Counted from the stretch's first letter, positions 1-6,583 are shown. The stretch: DNA of 12,139 nucleotides from Phycisphaerae bacterium (GCA_030628445.1 DAOVQV010000016.1:1-12139), one strand, 5' to 3'. The notes: generated by a model from the letters alone, not told the origin. Numbers and translations: made by a program.

Positions 1-1
1 G

Positions 2-2077
2 ATGAAGCAAATCCCCACCATCTGCCCATATTGCGGGTGCGGGTGCACGATCGTGCTTAACGTCCGCGATGGGCGCGTGGTGCAGATCACCGGCGACCCG
101 CGCCTGGGCGTCAACGAAGGAATGTTGTGCGTCAAGGGGCGATTCGGCTTCGATTTTATCAGCCACGAAGAGCGATTGACGCAGCCCCTGATCCGAAAAG
201 ACGGCGAGCTGAAGCCGGCCAGCTGGGACGAGGCGCTGGAGCTGGTCTCCGAGCGGCTGGGGCAGATAAAAGAGCAGTTCGGCCCGGATGCTATAGGCGG
301 GCTAAGTTCGGCCAAATGCACCAACGAAGAGAACTACATCTTTCAGAAGTTCATGCGTGCGGTTATCGGAACGAACAACGTCGATCACTGTGCGCGTCTG
401 TGTCACGCCTCGACGGTGGCGGGACTGGCCCGGGCCTTTGGGTCCGGTGCGATGACGAATTCGATCGAGGATTTCGACGTCGCCGATTGCATATTCGTGA
501 TCGGATCGAACACCACGCAGTGCCATCCGATTATCGGCTCTGCCATCAAACGCGCGGTCCGGCAGCGCGGTGCGGCGCTGATCGTGGCCGACCCGCGGTC
601 GATTGAGCTGACCCAATTCGCGGACATCCACATGCAGCAGAAGGGCGGGACCGATGTGGCGCTGATCAACGCCATGATGCACGTGATTCTGCGTGACGGG
701 CTTCAAGACAAGCAGTTCATCGCCGAGCGGACCGAGGACCTCCAGCAGCTTCGCCGGGCCGTCGAACCGTACATCCCGCAGCTCGGCGAGAAGATAACCG
801 GCGTACCGGCGGATGACATCGTTCGGGCCGCACGTATCTACGCCCAGGCCCGACCCGCTTCGATCGTATACTCGATGGGAATCACGCAGCACACCACGGG
901 CACCGACAACGTCCTGTCGCTGGCGAACCTGGCGATGTTGACCGGGAACGTCGGAAAACCCGGCGCCGGCGTCAACCCCCTGCGAGGACAGAACAACGTC
1001 CAGGGCGCATGCGATCTGGGCGCCTTACCGGACGTCTATCCGGGGTATCAGAAGGTTGATGACGAGAAGGTCCGGGCGAAGTTCGAGGGCACCTGGGGCG
1101 CGAAGCTGTCTGGGAAGGTTGGGCTGACCGTTGTGGAGATGATAAACGCTGCGGCCGAGGGCAAGCTCAAGGCGCTGTATATCATGGGCGAGAATCCCAT
1201 GCTGTCCGACCCGGACGTCACCCACGTCGAAGATGCGTTGGGCAACCTCGATTTCCTTGTCGTTCAGGACATTTTCCTATCCGAGACAGCACAACTGGCC
1301 CACGTGGTTCTCCCGGCGGCGGGCTTTGCGGAGAAGGACGGGACGTTTACCAACACAGAGCGGCGCGTTCAATGTCTCCGCAAGGCGATCGACGCACCGG
1401 GCGCCGCGCGGGCAGATTGGGATATCACGTGCGATCTCGCCCGCCGCATGGGGGACGAGATGTCCTATGAATCGTCGTCGGGGATCCAAGATGAAATCGC
1501 CGCGCTTACCCCCAGCTACGGCGGGATTACCCACAAGCGGCTGGAAGGTGGGTCTTCGTTGCAATGGCCTTGCCCGGACGCCGATCATCCCGGGACGCCG
1601 TATCTTCATAAGGGGCGCTTTGCACGCGGGCTGGGTAAGTTCCACGCCGTCGAGTTCATCCCGCCCGCTGAGCTGCCTGACAACGATTATCCGTTCCTGC
1701 TTTCGACGGGACGGATCCTTGAGCATTTCCACACAGGTACGATGTCGCGCCGGTCGGGTGTTCTGGACGAGCTGGTCCCGGCCGGGGTCATCGAGATACA
1801 CCCCGACGACGCCGAGCGCGTGGGGATCAAAGACGCCCAGTCGGTTCGGGTCACGTCGCGCCGGGGGCAGATTGAAATCGCAACTCGTCTCACCGATTGC
1901 GTCGCGCCGGGATCGGTATTCCTTGCGTTCCACTACCGGGAGGCCCCGGCCAATCGGCTGACGATAGCTGCCCTTGACCCGGTGGCGAAGATTCCCGAGT
2001 TCAAGGTCTGCGCCGTGCGGATCGAACGTTGCGGACCTGCTGATACTGTGTCCGCGACCAAACAGAAGGAAGGATAA
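2..2077 (+). CDS. fdhA: Formate dehydrogenase catalytic (alpha) subunit, Cys-type, Mo/W-bisPGD
   Basis: This 691-residue protein is a molybdopterin oxidoreductase of the FdhF/FdhA type, which interconverts formate and CO2. The N-terminal [4Fe-4S] motif has Cys8, Cys11, Cys15 and Cys43, followed by Lys45 (the electron-transfer lysine of the family). The active-site segment reads VDHCARLCHASTVAGL, so Cys134 (codon TGT at 401-403) sits where E. coli FdhF has selenocysteine, and His135 follows. The GVNPLRGQNNVQGACDLGAL block contains Arg328, matching the formate-binding arginine. The C-terminal molybdopterin-dinucleotide domain has TGRILEHFHTGTMSRRS around residues 569-585. The length is close to FdhF (about 715), so no extra N-terminal ferredoxin domain is visible. 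The ATG lies one base inside the window, so its ribosome site is unseen and an upstream start cannot be excluded. No electron-transfer subunit is in view; one may lie upstream. Confidence 0.95.
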   Translation: MKQIPTICPYCGCGCTIVLNVRDGRVVQITGDPRLGVNEGMLCVKGRFGFDFISHEERLTQPLIRKDGELKPASWDEALELVSERLGQIKEQFGPDAIGGLSSAKCTNEENYIFQKFMRAVIGTNNVDHCARLCHASTVAGLARAFGSGAMTNSIEDFDVADCIFVIGSNTTQCHPIIGSAIKRAVRQRGAALIVADPRSIELTQFADIHMQQKGGTDVALINAMMHVILRDGLQDKQFIAERTEDLQQLRRAVEPYIPQLGEKITGVPADDIVRAARIYAQARPASIVYSMGITQHTTGTDNVLSLANLAMLTGNVGKPGAGVNPLRGQNNVQGACDLGALPDVYPGYQKVDDEKVRAKFEGTWGAKLSGKVGLTVVEMINAAAEGKLKALYIMGENPMLSDPDVTHVEDALGNLDFLVVQDIFLSETAQLAHVVLPAAGFAEKDGTFTNTERRVQCLRKAIDAPGAARADWDITCDLARRMGDEMSYESSSGIQDEIAALTPSYGGITHKRLEGGSSLQWPCPDADHPGTPYLHKGRFARGLGKFHAVEFIPPAELPDNDYPFLLSTGRILEHFHTGTMSRRSGVLDELVPAGVIEIHPDDAERVGIKDAQSVRVTSRRGQIEIATRLTDCVAPGSVFLAFHYREAPANRLTIAALDPVAKIPEFKVCAVRIERCGPADTVSATKQKEG
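2066..2074 (+). promoter_or_regulatory. Ribosome binding site of the fdhA-linked amidohydrolase, inside fdhA
   Basis: A doubled Shine-Dalgarno-like stretch, AAGGAAGGA, lies within the last codons of fdhA, 5 nt before the ATG at 2080. It fixes the start of the downstream gene and implies translational coupling, since the fdhA stop is only 2 nt from that ATG. Confidence 0.7.
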
Positions 2078-2079
2078 AG

Positions 2080-2931
2080 ATGATCATCAACGTGCATACC
2101 CACGTGTATACCAATCCCGCCAAGCCCGACAGCGACGAACTGTTCGTCTCGCAGATGCCCGTCCCCAAGGCCGTGCAGCAGTGGCGCGACAGAGGCGTGG
2201 ACCACGTCTGCGTATGTCCGGGCGGCCGGCTGACAAAGGGCAAGGAGCACGACAACGGTAACGACGTGGTCGAGTCGCTTTGTGCGGACTATGGTGACTT
2301 CTTTATCGGCTTCGGGCGCGTCAGGCCTGAGAAAGACAAACCTGAGTATATCGACGAGCTGGCCGACCGCGGTTTCAAGGGGCTGAAGTTCATCGCTCCG
2401 CTCGTTCCTTACGACGACGAGAGCAGCTTCCCGTTTTACGAGAAGGCGTCGAAGCACGGTTTGGTTTGCTTGTTCCATTTGGGTTGGCTTGGGCACAGGC
2501 CCGGACGACGGGCCGACCACGTAATCCGCGTCGCCAACATGCAGCCGGTCCATCTGGACGCCATCGCACGCTACTTCAGCGAGCTGAAGCTGGTAGGGGC
2601 ACACTTTGGCGGACGGGCGTACTGCCTCCAGGCCGTTACCATCGCCCGATGGATGCCGAACGTCTACTTCGACCTTACCGGCGGGATCATCCGCCGCCTG
2701 CCGTGGCCGTTTCTTCAGATGCTCTTCGGGCAGCAGAAAGAGGAGTCGCTGGTCGATGACGAAACGGTGCTTGACGGGCGCGTGATGGAAAAGATTATCT
2801 TCGGGTCCGACAACGCCCTCCCGGACGTTTTTCTGACGTTCTACAAGAATCTCATGGAAAGGTTCGATGCGCCTCCCCAGATGCAGCAGGCGGTGATGGG
2901 CGATACGCTGGCCGGGCTGCTGGGGCTCTAG
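2080..2931 (+). CDS. Amidohydrolase-2 family metal-dependent hydrolase or decarboxylase, in operon with fdhA
   Basis: This 283-residue protein has the metal-site pattern of the amidohydrolase-2 (TIM-barrel) family: His6-x-His8 at the end of strand 1 (NVHTHVY), the GFKGLKF strand at 99-104, His133 in LFHLGW, His175 in GAHFGG and Asp244 in FGSDN. No signal peptide is seen, so it should be cytoplasmic. The family includes hydrolases and non-oxidative decarboxylases such as ACMSD and gamma-resorcylate decarboxylase, and sequence alone does not separate them. Its ATG is 2 nt after the fdhA stop, with a strong ribosome site inside fdhA, so the two are very likely co-transcribed and coupled. It is clearly more distant from the two paralogues at 6682-8936 than those are from each other. 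Substrate unknown. Confidence 0.85.
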   Translation: MIINVHTHVYTNPAKPDSDELFVSQMPVPKAVQQWRDRGVDHVCVCPGGRLTKGKEHDNGNDVVESLCADYGDFFIGFGRVRPEKDKPEYIDELADRGFKGLKFIAPLVPYDDESSFPFYEKASKHGLVCLFHLGWLGHRPGRRADHVIRVANMQPVHLDAIARYFSELKLVGAHFGGRAYCLQAVTIARWMPNVYFDLTGGIIRRLPWPFLQMLFGQQKEESLVDDETVLDGRVMEKIIFGSDNALPDVFLTFYKNLMERFDAPPQMQQAVMGDTLAGLLGL

Positions 2932-2985
2932 ATCTGCCCCACCGAGCTGGGGGACTTTCCATCGTTTGTCCTGTCAGGCGGGTCC

Positions 2986-2991
2986 TATAAT
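2986..2991 (+). promoter_or_regulatory. Orphan -10 element (TATAAT)
   Basis: A perfect -10 hexamer stands 55 nt after the amidohydrolase stop in otherwise GC-rich DNA. The best -35 at 15-18 nt spacing is poor (TTTGTC at 2965-2970, 15-nt spacer). No gene follows on this strand before 4672, so if active it would transcribe a non-coding RNA through the downstream hairpins. Confidence 0.3.
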
Positions 2992-3007
2992 TACATTGAG
3001 CAACTAC

Positions 3008-3031
3008 GAGGGGCTCTCCCCCTGGCCCCTC
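3008..3031 (+). terminator. Hairpin 1 after the fdhA-amidohydrolase operon
   Basis: The inverted repeat GAGGGGC (3008-3014) / GCCCCTC (3025-3031) forms a 7-bp stem with a 10-nt loop. No T-run follows, so it may be a processing or RNA-stabilising stem rather than an intrinsic terminator. Confidence 0.35.
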
Positions 3032-3033
3032 AA

Positions 3034-3074
3034 GGGTCGGCGGCGGTTTGGTCCTCCTTTCCCCCCGCCGACCC
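3034..3074 (+). terminator. Hairpin 2, possible bidirectional terminator
   Basis: GGGTCGGCGG (3034-3043) pairs perfectly with CCGCCGACCC (3065-3074), a 10-bp GC-rich stem with a 21-nt pyrimidine-rich loop. It lies between convergent genes and could stop transcription from either side, but neither flank has a T-tract. Function inferred from position. Confidence 0.4.
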
Positions 3075-3182
3075 GCCTTATGCAGATCGCCTGAAGGGGC
3101 GCCGCAACGGGGGTGATTGAAGCTGCTTGGGGTGTGGTGGTTTCCCGCGAAACGGCGGGCTTGCGGCGCAAATGACGATCTT

Positions 3183-3333
3183 GAGCACTTTAAGGTTTAA
3201 TGTTCCGGTGATCCCCCAGCGAGGACAAGGCTGACAAGGAAGGCGAAGCAGATCCCGTCGGGATCGATGCAGCATGACGAAGCCAGCCGACCCCGCAACC
3301 GGCCAGGACGGAACAGAAAATCTTAAATTGCTC
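3183..3333. repeat. 151-nt imperfect palindrome (MITE-like or structured RNA element)
   Basis: The 25-nt arms 3183-3207 and 3309-3333 pair in register with 22 of 25 positions (one G-T wobble; mismatches at 3188, 3199 and 3200). A central hairpin GATCCC-GTC-GGGATC (3251-3265) has exactly the same dyad axis, position 3258. Near-register helices lie between them: 3219-3224 with 3291-3296 and GGCTG 3229-3233 with CAGCC 3284-3288. The apical hairpin is extended by GCA 3248-3250 / TGC 3268-3270. The whole element can fold as one long rod. It has no reading frame and no clear target-site duplication. It may be a miniature inverted-repeat element, an extragenic palindrome or the fold of an RNA; I do not recognise a named family. 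Confidence 0.6.
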
Positions 3334-3336
3334 CAG

Positions 3337-3360
3337 CCGATCAATCGGGCCCCGCGGGGC
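3337..3360. repeat. Two abutting 12-nt dyads beyond the TPR-lipoprotein stop
   Basis: CCGAT-CA-ATCGG (3337-3348) is followed directly by the perfect palindrome GCCCCGCGGGGC (3349-3360). They sit 11-35 nt downstream of the minus-strand lipoprotein gene. The GC-rich palindrome may help end that transcript, although the following minus-strand sequence has only an A/T-rich patch, not a T-run. Confidence 0.4.
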
Positions 3361-3371
3361 GGGATGGCGAG

Positions 3372-4361
3372 CTACTCTTGCATCAGTTCGCGGATGCGCT
3401 GGCGGGCGAATCGGATGTTGGACTTGTTGAAATGCTCGTGCTCAAGCGCCAGTCGGTAGCACTCGATGGCCTTGTCCTTCTGCTGGAGGCGCAGGTCCCA
3501 AGTCGTTGCAGCTTGGAACCGGGCCGGTTTGGTGATGTTCGGGTCCCACTGCCAGGCGCGCTGGTACCACTGCACCGACCGGACGTTCTCGTTGAAGTAC
3601 TCTTTGTAGATCTCCCCGATGTAGAAGGCGGCCAGGGCCACCTTGGTCGACCGAGGGTATTTCCCCACCAATTCACGGAGCAGGGCCAGGGCTTGGCGCT
3701 GTTTCTTGTAACTGGTGGTCACGAAGATGCGCAGGATTCCTTTCCCGTCTTCGTGCAGCTTCAAGGCCCTCTTATACATCTGATCGGCTTCCGGTATGAC
3801 CTCGACGGGTTCTATGTCCGGCCCGGGCATTTCGGCGTCCCGGAAGTACATGTAAGTGTGAACCTGGTCGAATCGGGCCTTGAGGTTCTCCACTCGCCGG
3901 GTCTTGTAGGAAACCGGGTCCCGCCGCTGGTAGAACTCCGCCAGTTCCGCCACGGCGTTGGTGTATCGCTTCCGGGCTGCGACGGCGTATTCCACCAGCA
4001 GTCCCTCATCGGTCTGAGCCAGCGACTCGCCTTCCGGCGGGAGGATCTGGGGCAGGTCCGCCCATGTGAAAGTCTGGGCCGTCCGGAGGTTCTCCGTCTC
4101 CTTGACCGCCCAATTGCGTTTGTCCATGTTGCCTGTCTTTTCGTAGTAGGTTTGCAGGACCTTCAGGCGGAACTCATAGTTGATGCGTGCTGATTCGACA
4201 GCTGTGACAGCCGCGACCTCTTCCGCATCGTCGGGGTTCACCGCCAGGACCTTCGGGGCCGTGCCCTGCGTGGTCTTCGGTACCGTAGGCTTCATGTCAC
4301 AGCCCGCTTGCAGGGACACAAGCACGGACAGGAATGCGATCAGCCCAACTGTTCGCTTCAT
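3372..4361 (-). CDS. Lipoprotein with TPR-like helical repeats
   Basis: This 329-residue protein starts with a lipoprotein signal peptide: basic N-terminus, hydrophobic residues 5-18 and a lipobox ending QAGC with Cys21. It should be lipidated and periplasm-facing. Residues 45-175 are mostly charged helices. Residues 190-329 look like tetratricopeptide-type helical repeats (ALALLRELVGKYPRS at 224-238, AAFYIGEIYKEYF at 244-256, SVQWYQRAWQWDP at 262-274, KAIECYRLALEHE at 297-309). Such repeats usually scaffold protein-protein contacts, here perhaps in the envelope. The ribosome site AAGGAG (4370-4375) lies 8 nt from the ATG and a promoter at 4407-4435 supports this start. It is divergent from the coiled-coil lipoprotein gene. 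No enzymatic motif is seen and I cannot name the partner. Confidence 0.8.
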   Translation of the reverse strand: MKRTVGLIAFLSVLVSLQAGCDMKPTVPKTTQGTAPKVLAVNPDDAEEVAAVTAVESARINYEFRLKVLQTYYEKTGNMDKRNWAVKETENLRTAQTFTWADLPQILPPEGESLAQTDEGLLVEYAVAARKRYTNAVAELAEFYQRRDPVSYKTRRVENLKARFDQVHTYMYFRDAEMPGPDIEPVEVIPEADQMYKRALKLHEDGKGILRIFVTTSYKKQRQALALLRELVGKYPRSTKVALAAFYIGEIYKEYFNENVRSVQWYQRAWQWDPNITKPARFQAATTWDLRLQQKDKAIECYRLALEHEHFNKSNIRFARQRIRELMQE

Positions 4362-4406
4362 CGGATCCGCTCCTTATGCTGTCAAATCATCCGCCAAGGC
4401 ACTGGT

Positions 4407-4435
4407 ATTATGGACCGCTTCGCCCGGACGTGCAA
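4407..4435 (-). promoter_or_regulatory. sigma70-like promoter of the TPR lipoprotein
   Basis: Read on the minus strand: -35 TTGCAC (4435-4430), 17-nt spacer, -10 CATAAT (4412-4407). The predicted start near 4400 gives a leader of about 40 nt containing the ribosome site. Confidence 0.6.
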
Positions 4436-4552
4436 GGACCAGGCCGGTGAGTTTGTCCCAAGCCCGGGCGCCGCCGACGGGGGTAGATTATTGTCCGTGG
4501 AGGGTGTTTTTGCAATAGCTGCTTGTCGGGGACGCCCGGTGGGTGGTAGAAG

Positions 4553-4570
4553 TTGCTTGGCGGGAAGCAA
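4553..4570. promoter_or_regulatory. Dyad abutting the -35 box, possible operator
   Basis: TTGCTT (4553-4558) and AAGCAA (4565-4570) form a 6-bp inverted repeat with a 6-nt centre, ending one base before the -35 hexamer of the + strand promoter. The position suits an activator site, but this is inference from placement alone. Confidence 0.3.
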
Positions 4571-4599
4571 TTGTCAACGTAATCATTTCTCTGTATCTT
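4571..4599 (+). promoter_or_regulatory. sigma70-like promoter of the coiled-coil lipoprotein
   Basis: -35 TTGTCA (4571-4576), 17-nt spacer, -10 TATCTT (4594-4599). Transcription would begin near 4606, leaving a leader of about 65 nt that carries the ribosome site at 4656-4661. Confidence 0.65.
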
Positions 4600-4655
4600 T
4601 ATCCTGTGCGATCCGCTGGCTTTGGGGTCGATTCCCAGCTGGCGGGCGTCAGCAG

Positions 4656-4661
4656 AAGGAG
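4656..4661 (+). promoter_or_regulatory. Ribosome binding site deciding the start at 4672
   Basis: AAGGAG lies 10 nt before the ATG at 4672. It selects this start over the in-frame ATG at 4543, which lies upstream of the promoter and has no such site. Confidence 0.75.
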
Positions 4662-4671
4662 AATCCGAATC

Positions 4672-5160
4672 ATGAATCTGAAGATGCTTATATTGACCGT
4701 AGTTGCGGCGGGTCTGGGTCTTGGCGCCAGTGGGTGTCTCGTCCCGGAGTCCGATTTGGCGCAATGCCAGGCCGAGCTGGACGAGTCCAAGGACTATGCA
4801 GCGAGTTTGCGCGCCCAAATAGCCCAGACCAAGAAGGCCCATTCGAAGGAACTGACAGCCCTGAATGATCAGCTCCAGGTGGCCAGGACGCATGTGTCCG
4901 AGGCCAACGAGCAGATAGCGGCCCTGACGAAGGAGCGGGAGGACGCCGTTAGCGAACTTAAGGCCGCTCGTGTGAAGACGGAGTCGCTCACCGACCAGCT
5001 CGCCCATCGCGATAAGCAACTGGCGCAGCTCCGCAGCGAGGTGAGCAGGGCGCAGGAGAAGGTGTTGGACCTGGAGTTGCAGGTTAAAACGCTCCAGGCC
5101 GACCTCGCCAAGCCCAAGCAACCCGCAGCGGCTCCGGCCGCCTCGACGGCGCCTAAATGA
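4672..5160 (+). CDS. Small coiled-coil lipoprotein
   Basis: This 162-residue protein has a lipoprotein signal peptide (hydrophobic residues 5-19, lipobox ASGC, Cys22 as lipidated residue). Residues about 28-146 are almost entirely charged heptad-like helix (for example LRAQIAQTKKAHSKELTAL and LTDQLAHRDKQLAQLRSEV), so a long coiled coil is expected. The tail from 147 is Ala/Pro/Lys-rich, as in envelope spacer or peptidoglycan-proximal segments. A second cysteine, Cys32, follows the lipidation site. No enzymatic domain is visible. It probably acts as a structural or tethering protein in the cell envelope, by analogy with Lpp-like and coiled-coil lipoproteins, without clear homology to any named one. 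It has its own promoter and diverges from the TPR lipoprotein, which hints at a shared envelope role. Confidence 0.75.
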   Translation: MNLKMLILTVVAAGLGLGASGCLVPESDLAQCQAELDESKDYAASLRAQIAQTKKAHSKELTALNDQLQVARTHVSEANEQIAALTKEREDAVSELKAARVKTESLTDQLAHRDKQLAQLRSEVSRAQEKVLDLELQVKTLQADLAKPKQPAAAPAASTAPK

Positions 5161-5166
5161 GCCCGG

Positions 5167-5183
5167 CCGCGCAGGCGGCGCGG
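5167..5183. terminator. GC hairpin in the 24-nt gap between convergent genes
   Basis: CCGCGC (5167-5172) pairs with GCGCGG (5178-5183) around a 5-nt loop. It fills the gap between the lipoprotein stop and the xerC stop, a natural place for a bidirectional terminator. No T-run follows on either strand. Confidence 0.45.
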
Positions 5184-5184
5184 A

Positions 5185-6144
5185 TTATGGCTTTGGGGAC
5201 ATGGGGTGGGCGCGGTCGTATATTTTCTTCAGTTGGCTTCGAGAGACGTGGGTGTAAATCTGCGTGGTCGAGAGGCTCTCATGACCGAGCATCTCCTGGA
5301 TGCTTCTTAGGTCCGCTCCGGCGCTGAGCATGTGTGTTGCGAAGCTGTGGCGCAGGACGTGTGGCGAGACGTTGGCGGGTATCCCGGTGGTCTTGAGGTA
5401 CTTGTCGAATATCCGGCGAATGGATCTCCCAGAGAGGCGCTTTGCAAACCTGTTCATAAAAAGCGCACCCCGCCGGGAAACGTCCGGCGCCTCGCAACGT
5501 TTTACCAGGTAGTTGCGAATTGCCTCCAACGCCTTCGTCCCAAGGGGAACTATCCGTTCTTTCTTGCCCTTACCGCGGATACGCAGTGTCTCGGAGAACT
5601 CGTCTATGTCTTCGATGTTCAAAGCCACCAGCTCGCCGATGCGGAGCCCGGATGAGTAGATGGTCTCCAATATCGCCCGATCTCGCGCGCCGCTGAGCGT
5701 CTGGCGGTCCGGGGCGTCCAGCAGGGCGCCGACCTGTTTCGGGTCGAGGTACTTGGGCAGACGTTTGTCCTGTTTGGGTGTGCGGATGCCGGCCAGCGGC
5801 GACGTCTCGATCGCGCCGAGACGAGCCAAGTACTTGTAGAAGCTTCGCAGCGATGCCAGCTTGCGTGCCAAAGTGGACTTGGAATATTCAGCGCTGCGCA
5901 TGTTCGCCAAGTACGCCCGTATGTCCACGTGCCCGACCGAAAGGATGAACTTGCGGACGGTATTCGGGGGCGGGGGTTTGGCGTTCTTGTTCTTGGGGGC
6001 GGCTTGGGCATTTCCTTGCGTTGTGATGAGGAATTGAACGAACTGCCCCAGGTCCGTCCGATAGGAACGGATTGTGTGCGCAGAGAAGTTCTTTTCGGTT
6101 TCGAGGTGCTCAAGAAACTGCTCAATGAGCGCTATTCTTCGCAT
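5185..6144 (-). CDS. xerC: Tyrosine recombinase XerC
   Basis: This 319-residue site-specific recombinase has all the catalytic residues of the lambda-integrase family: Arg168 (SSGLRIGE), Lys192 (RGKGKKERIVPL), His262 and Arg265 (PHVLRHSFATHML), His288 (LGHES) and nucleophile Tyr297 (TTQIYTHVS). The N-terminal core-binding domain (1-110) is typical of Xer proteins, and the ending KKIYDRAHP resembles XerC more than XerD. XerC acts with XerD at dif to resolve chromosome dimers. An insertion of roughly 25 residues (about 43-68, with KNKNAKPPPP) lies in the N-terminal domain and explains a length slightly above the usual 300. The AAGGGA ribosome site (6151-6156) lies 6 nt from the ATG. No mobile-element partners flank it, so a housekeeping role is favoured over a phage or integron integrase, though a single Xer acting alone is possible. 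Confidence 0.9.
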   Translation of the reverse strand: MRRIALIEQFLEHLETEKNFSAHTIRSYRTDLGQFVQFLITTQGNAQAAPKNKNAKPPPPNTVRKFILSVGHVDIRAYLANMRSAEYSKSTLARKLASLRSFYKYLARLGAIETSPLAGIRTPKQDKRLPKYLDPKQVGALLDAPDRQTLSGARDRAILETIYSSGLRIGELVALNIEDIDEFSETLRIRGKGKKERIVPLGTKALEAIRNYLVKRCEAPDVSRRGALFMNRFAKRLSGRSIRRIFDKYLKTTGIPANVSPHVLRHSFATHMLSAGADLRSIQEMLGHESLSTTQIYTHVSRSQLKKIYDRAHPMSPKP

Positions 6145-6301
6145 GGCGGTTCCCTTGGATTAGACTCGGGCGACGTTCAGTTCAACCAGCACTTGGTCTG
6201 CGTGGTTTGAGCCTTCAGGTCGGGCTGGGCGACCAGTAACAACGAGAGACTGTCGGACAAATGAGGAACCGACAATCACCCAAACCCCGGCCACTCACTG
6301 C

Positions 6302-6328
6302 GATTTCGAAGCTCTTGGCTGCGAAATC
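6302..6328. repeat. Stable inverted repeat upstream of xerC
   Basis: GATTTCG (6302-6308) pairs with CGAAATC (6322-6328). Inside, after one A-G mismatch, AGC (6310-6312) pairs with GCT (6318-6320) around a 5-nt loop. It could be an operator, an RNA hairpin or a recombinase-site remnant. Confidence 0.4.
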
Positions 6329-6583
6329 TCACCCACTGTCGCCTCTTGGAATCGCCGATGTCAGCAAAAGGGGTACGTGTGGTGGGACTTGACTCGATCT
6401 AACATCTTTATGTTCGGTCATGTTACGCCTTTCTTTTTTTACAGAGGTTGGCGCTTTCCCCTGGGGTCGGGTTTAACATCTCTACCTGATTCTATCGACT
6501 TTCGCGCCCGCAAATCTCCAGCAAAGCTTCAGGACGGAAAGGTCCGAGGAAACCCGCGCGGTGTGAATCTTGTCGGTGCATCC

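Larger units (their letters stand above)
2932..3371. other. 440-nt gene-free region between convergent genes, rich in dyads
   Basis: No credible coding sequence is seen: the open frames here lack ribosome sites and family resemblance. In order it contains a perfect TATAAT at 2986-2991, two hairpins at 3008-3031 and 3034-3074, a small CCCGC/GCGGG hairpin at 3144-3159, a 151-nt imperfect palindrome at 3183-3333, and two abutting 12-nt dyads at 3337-3348 and 3349-3360. The structures lie 3' to both flanking genes, so some may serve as transcription ends. Confidence 0.7.
4362..4671. other. 310-nt divergent promoter region between two lipoprotein genes
   Basis: This gap holds the promoters of both flanking genes and a short dyad next to one of them. 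The frame open on the + strand from 4543 runs into the lipoprotein at 4672, but its upstream part has no ribosome site and would bury the signal peptide, so I treat it as non-coding. Confidence 0.65.

Noticed and set aside
3212..3277. Short charged frame ending in DPVGIDAA that resembles a protein C-terminus
   Set aside because: It is only 21 codons, has no start codon and lies within the palindrome, so the RNA or DNA structure explains the sequence better than a gene remnant.
3078..3344. 88-residue open frame on the minus strand
   Set aside because: It covers the palindromic element and its start lies inside the right flank dyad; no ribosome site, no family resemblance and an arginine/proline-rich composition typical of antisense frames in GC-rich DNA.
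4543..4671. N-terminal extension of the coiled-coil lipoprotein from the ATG at 4543
   Set aside because: It would include the promoter, bury the signal peptide and lacks a ribosome site; the ATG at 4672 has AAGGAG and begins the signal peptide directly.
6159..6185. Possible xerC promoter (TTGAAC, 15-nt spacer, TCTAAT on the minus strand)
   Set aside because: The spacer is short and the predicted start near 6152 would cut into the ribosome site, leaving almost no leader.
6401..6417. dif-like half site (TTATGTT next to an AACAT/ATGTT dyad) near xerC
   Set aside because: Only about 7 positions match the XerD arm and the XerC arm and central region do not match, so a 28-bp dif is not supported.
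6530..6570. RNase P-like GGAAAG...CCGAGGAAACC string
   Set aside because: The P4 context and the matching 3' strand are absent and the local sequence is too short and too divergent.
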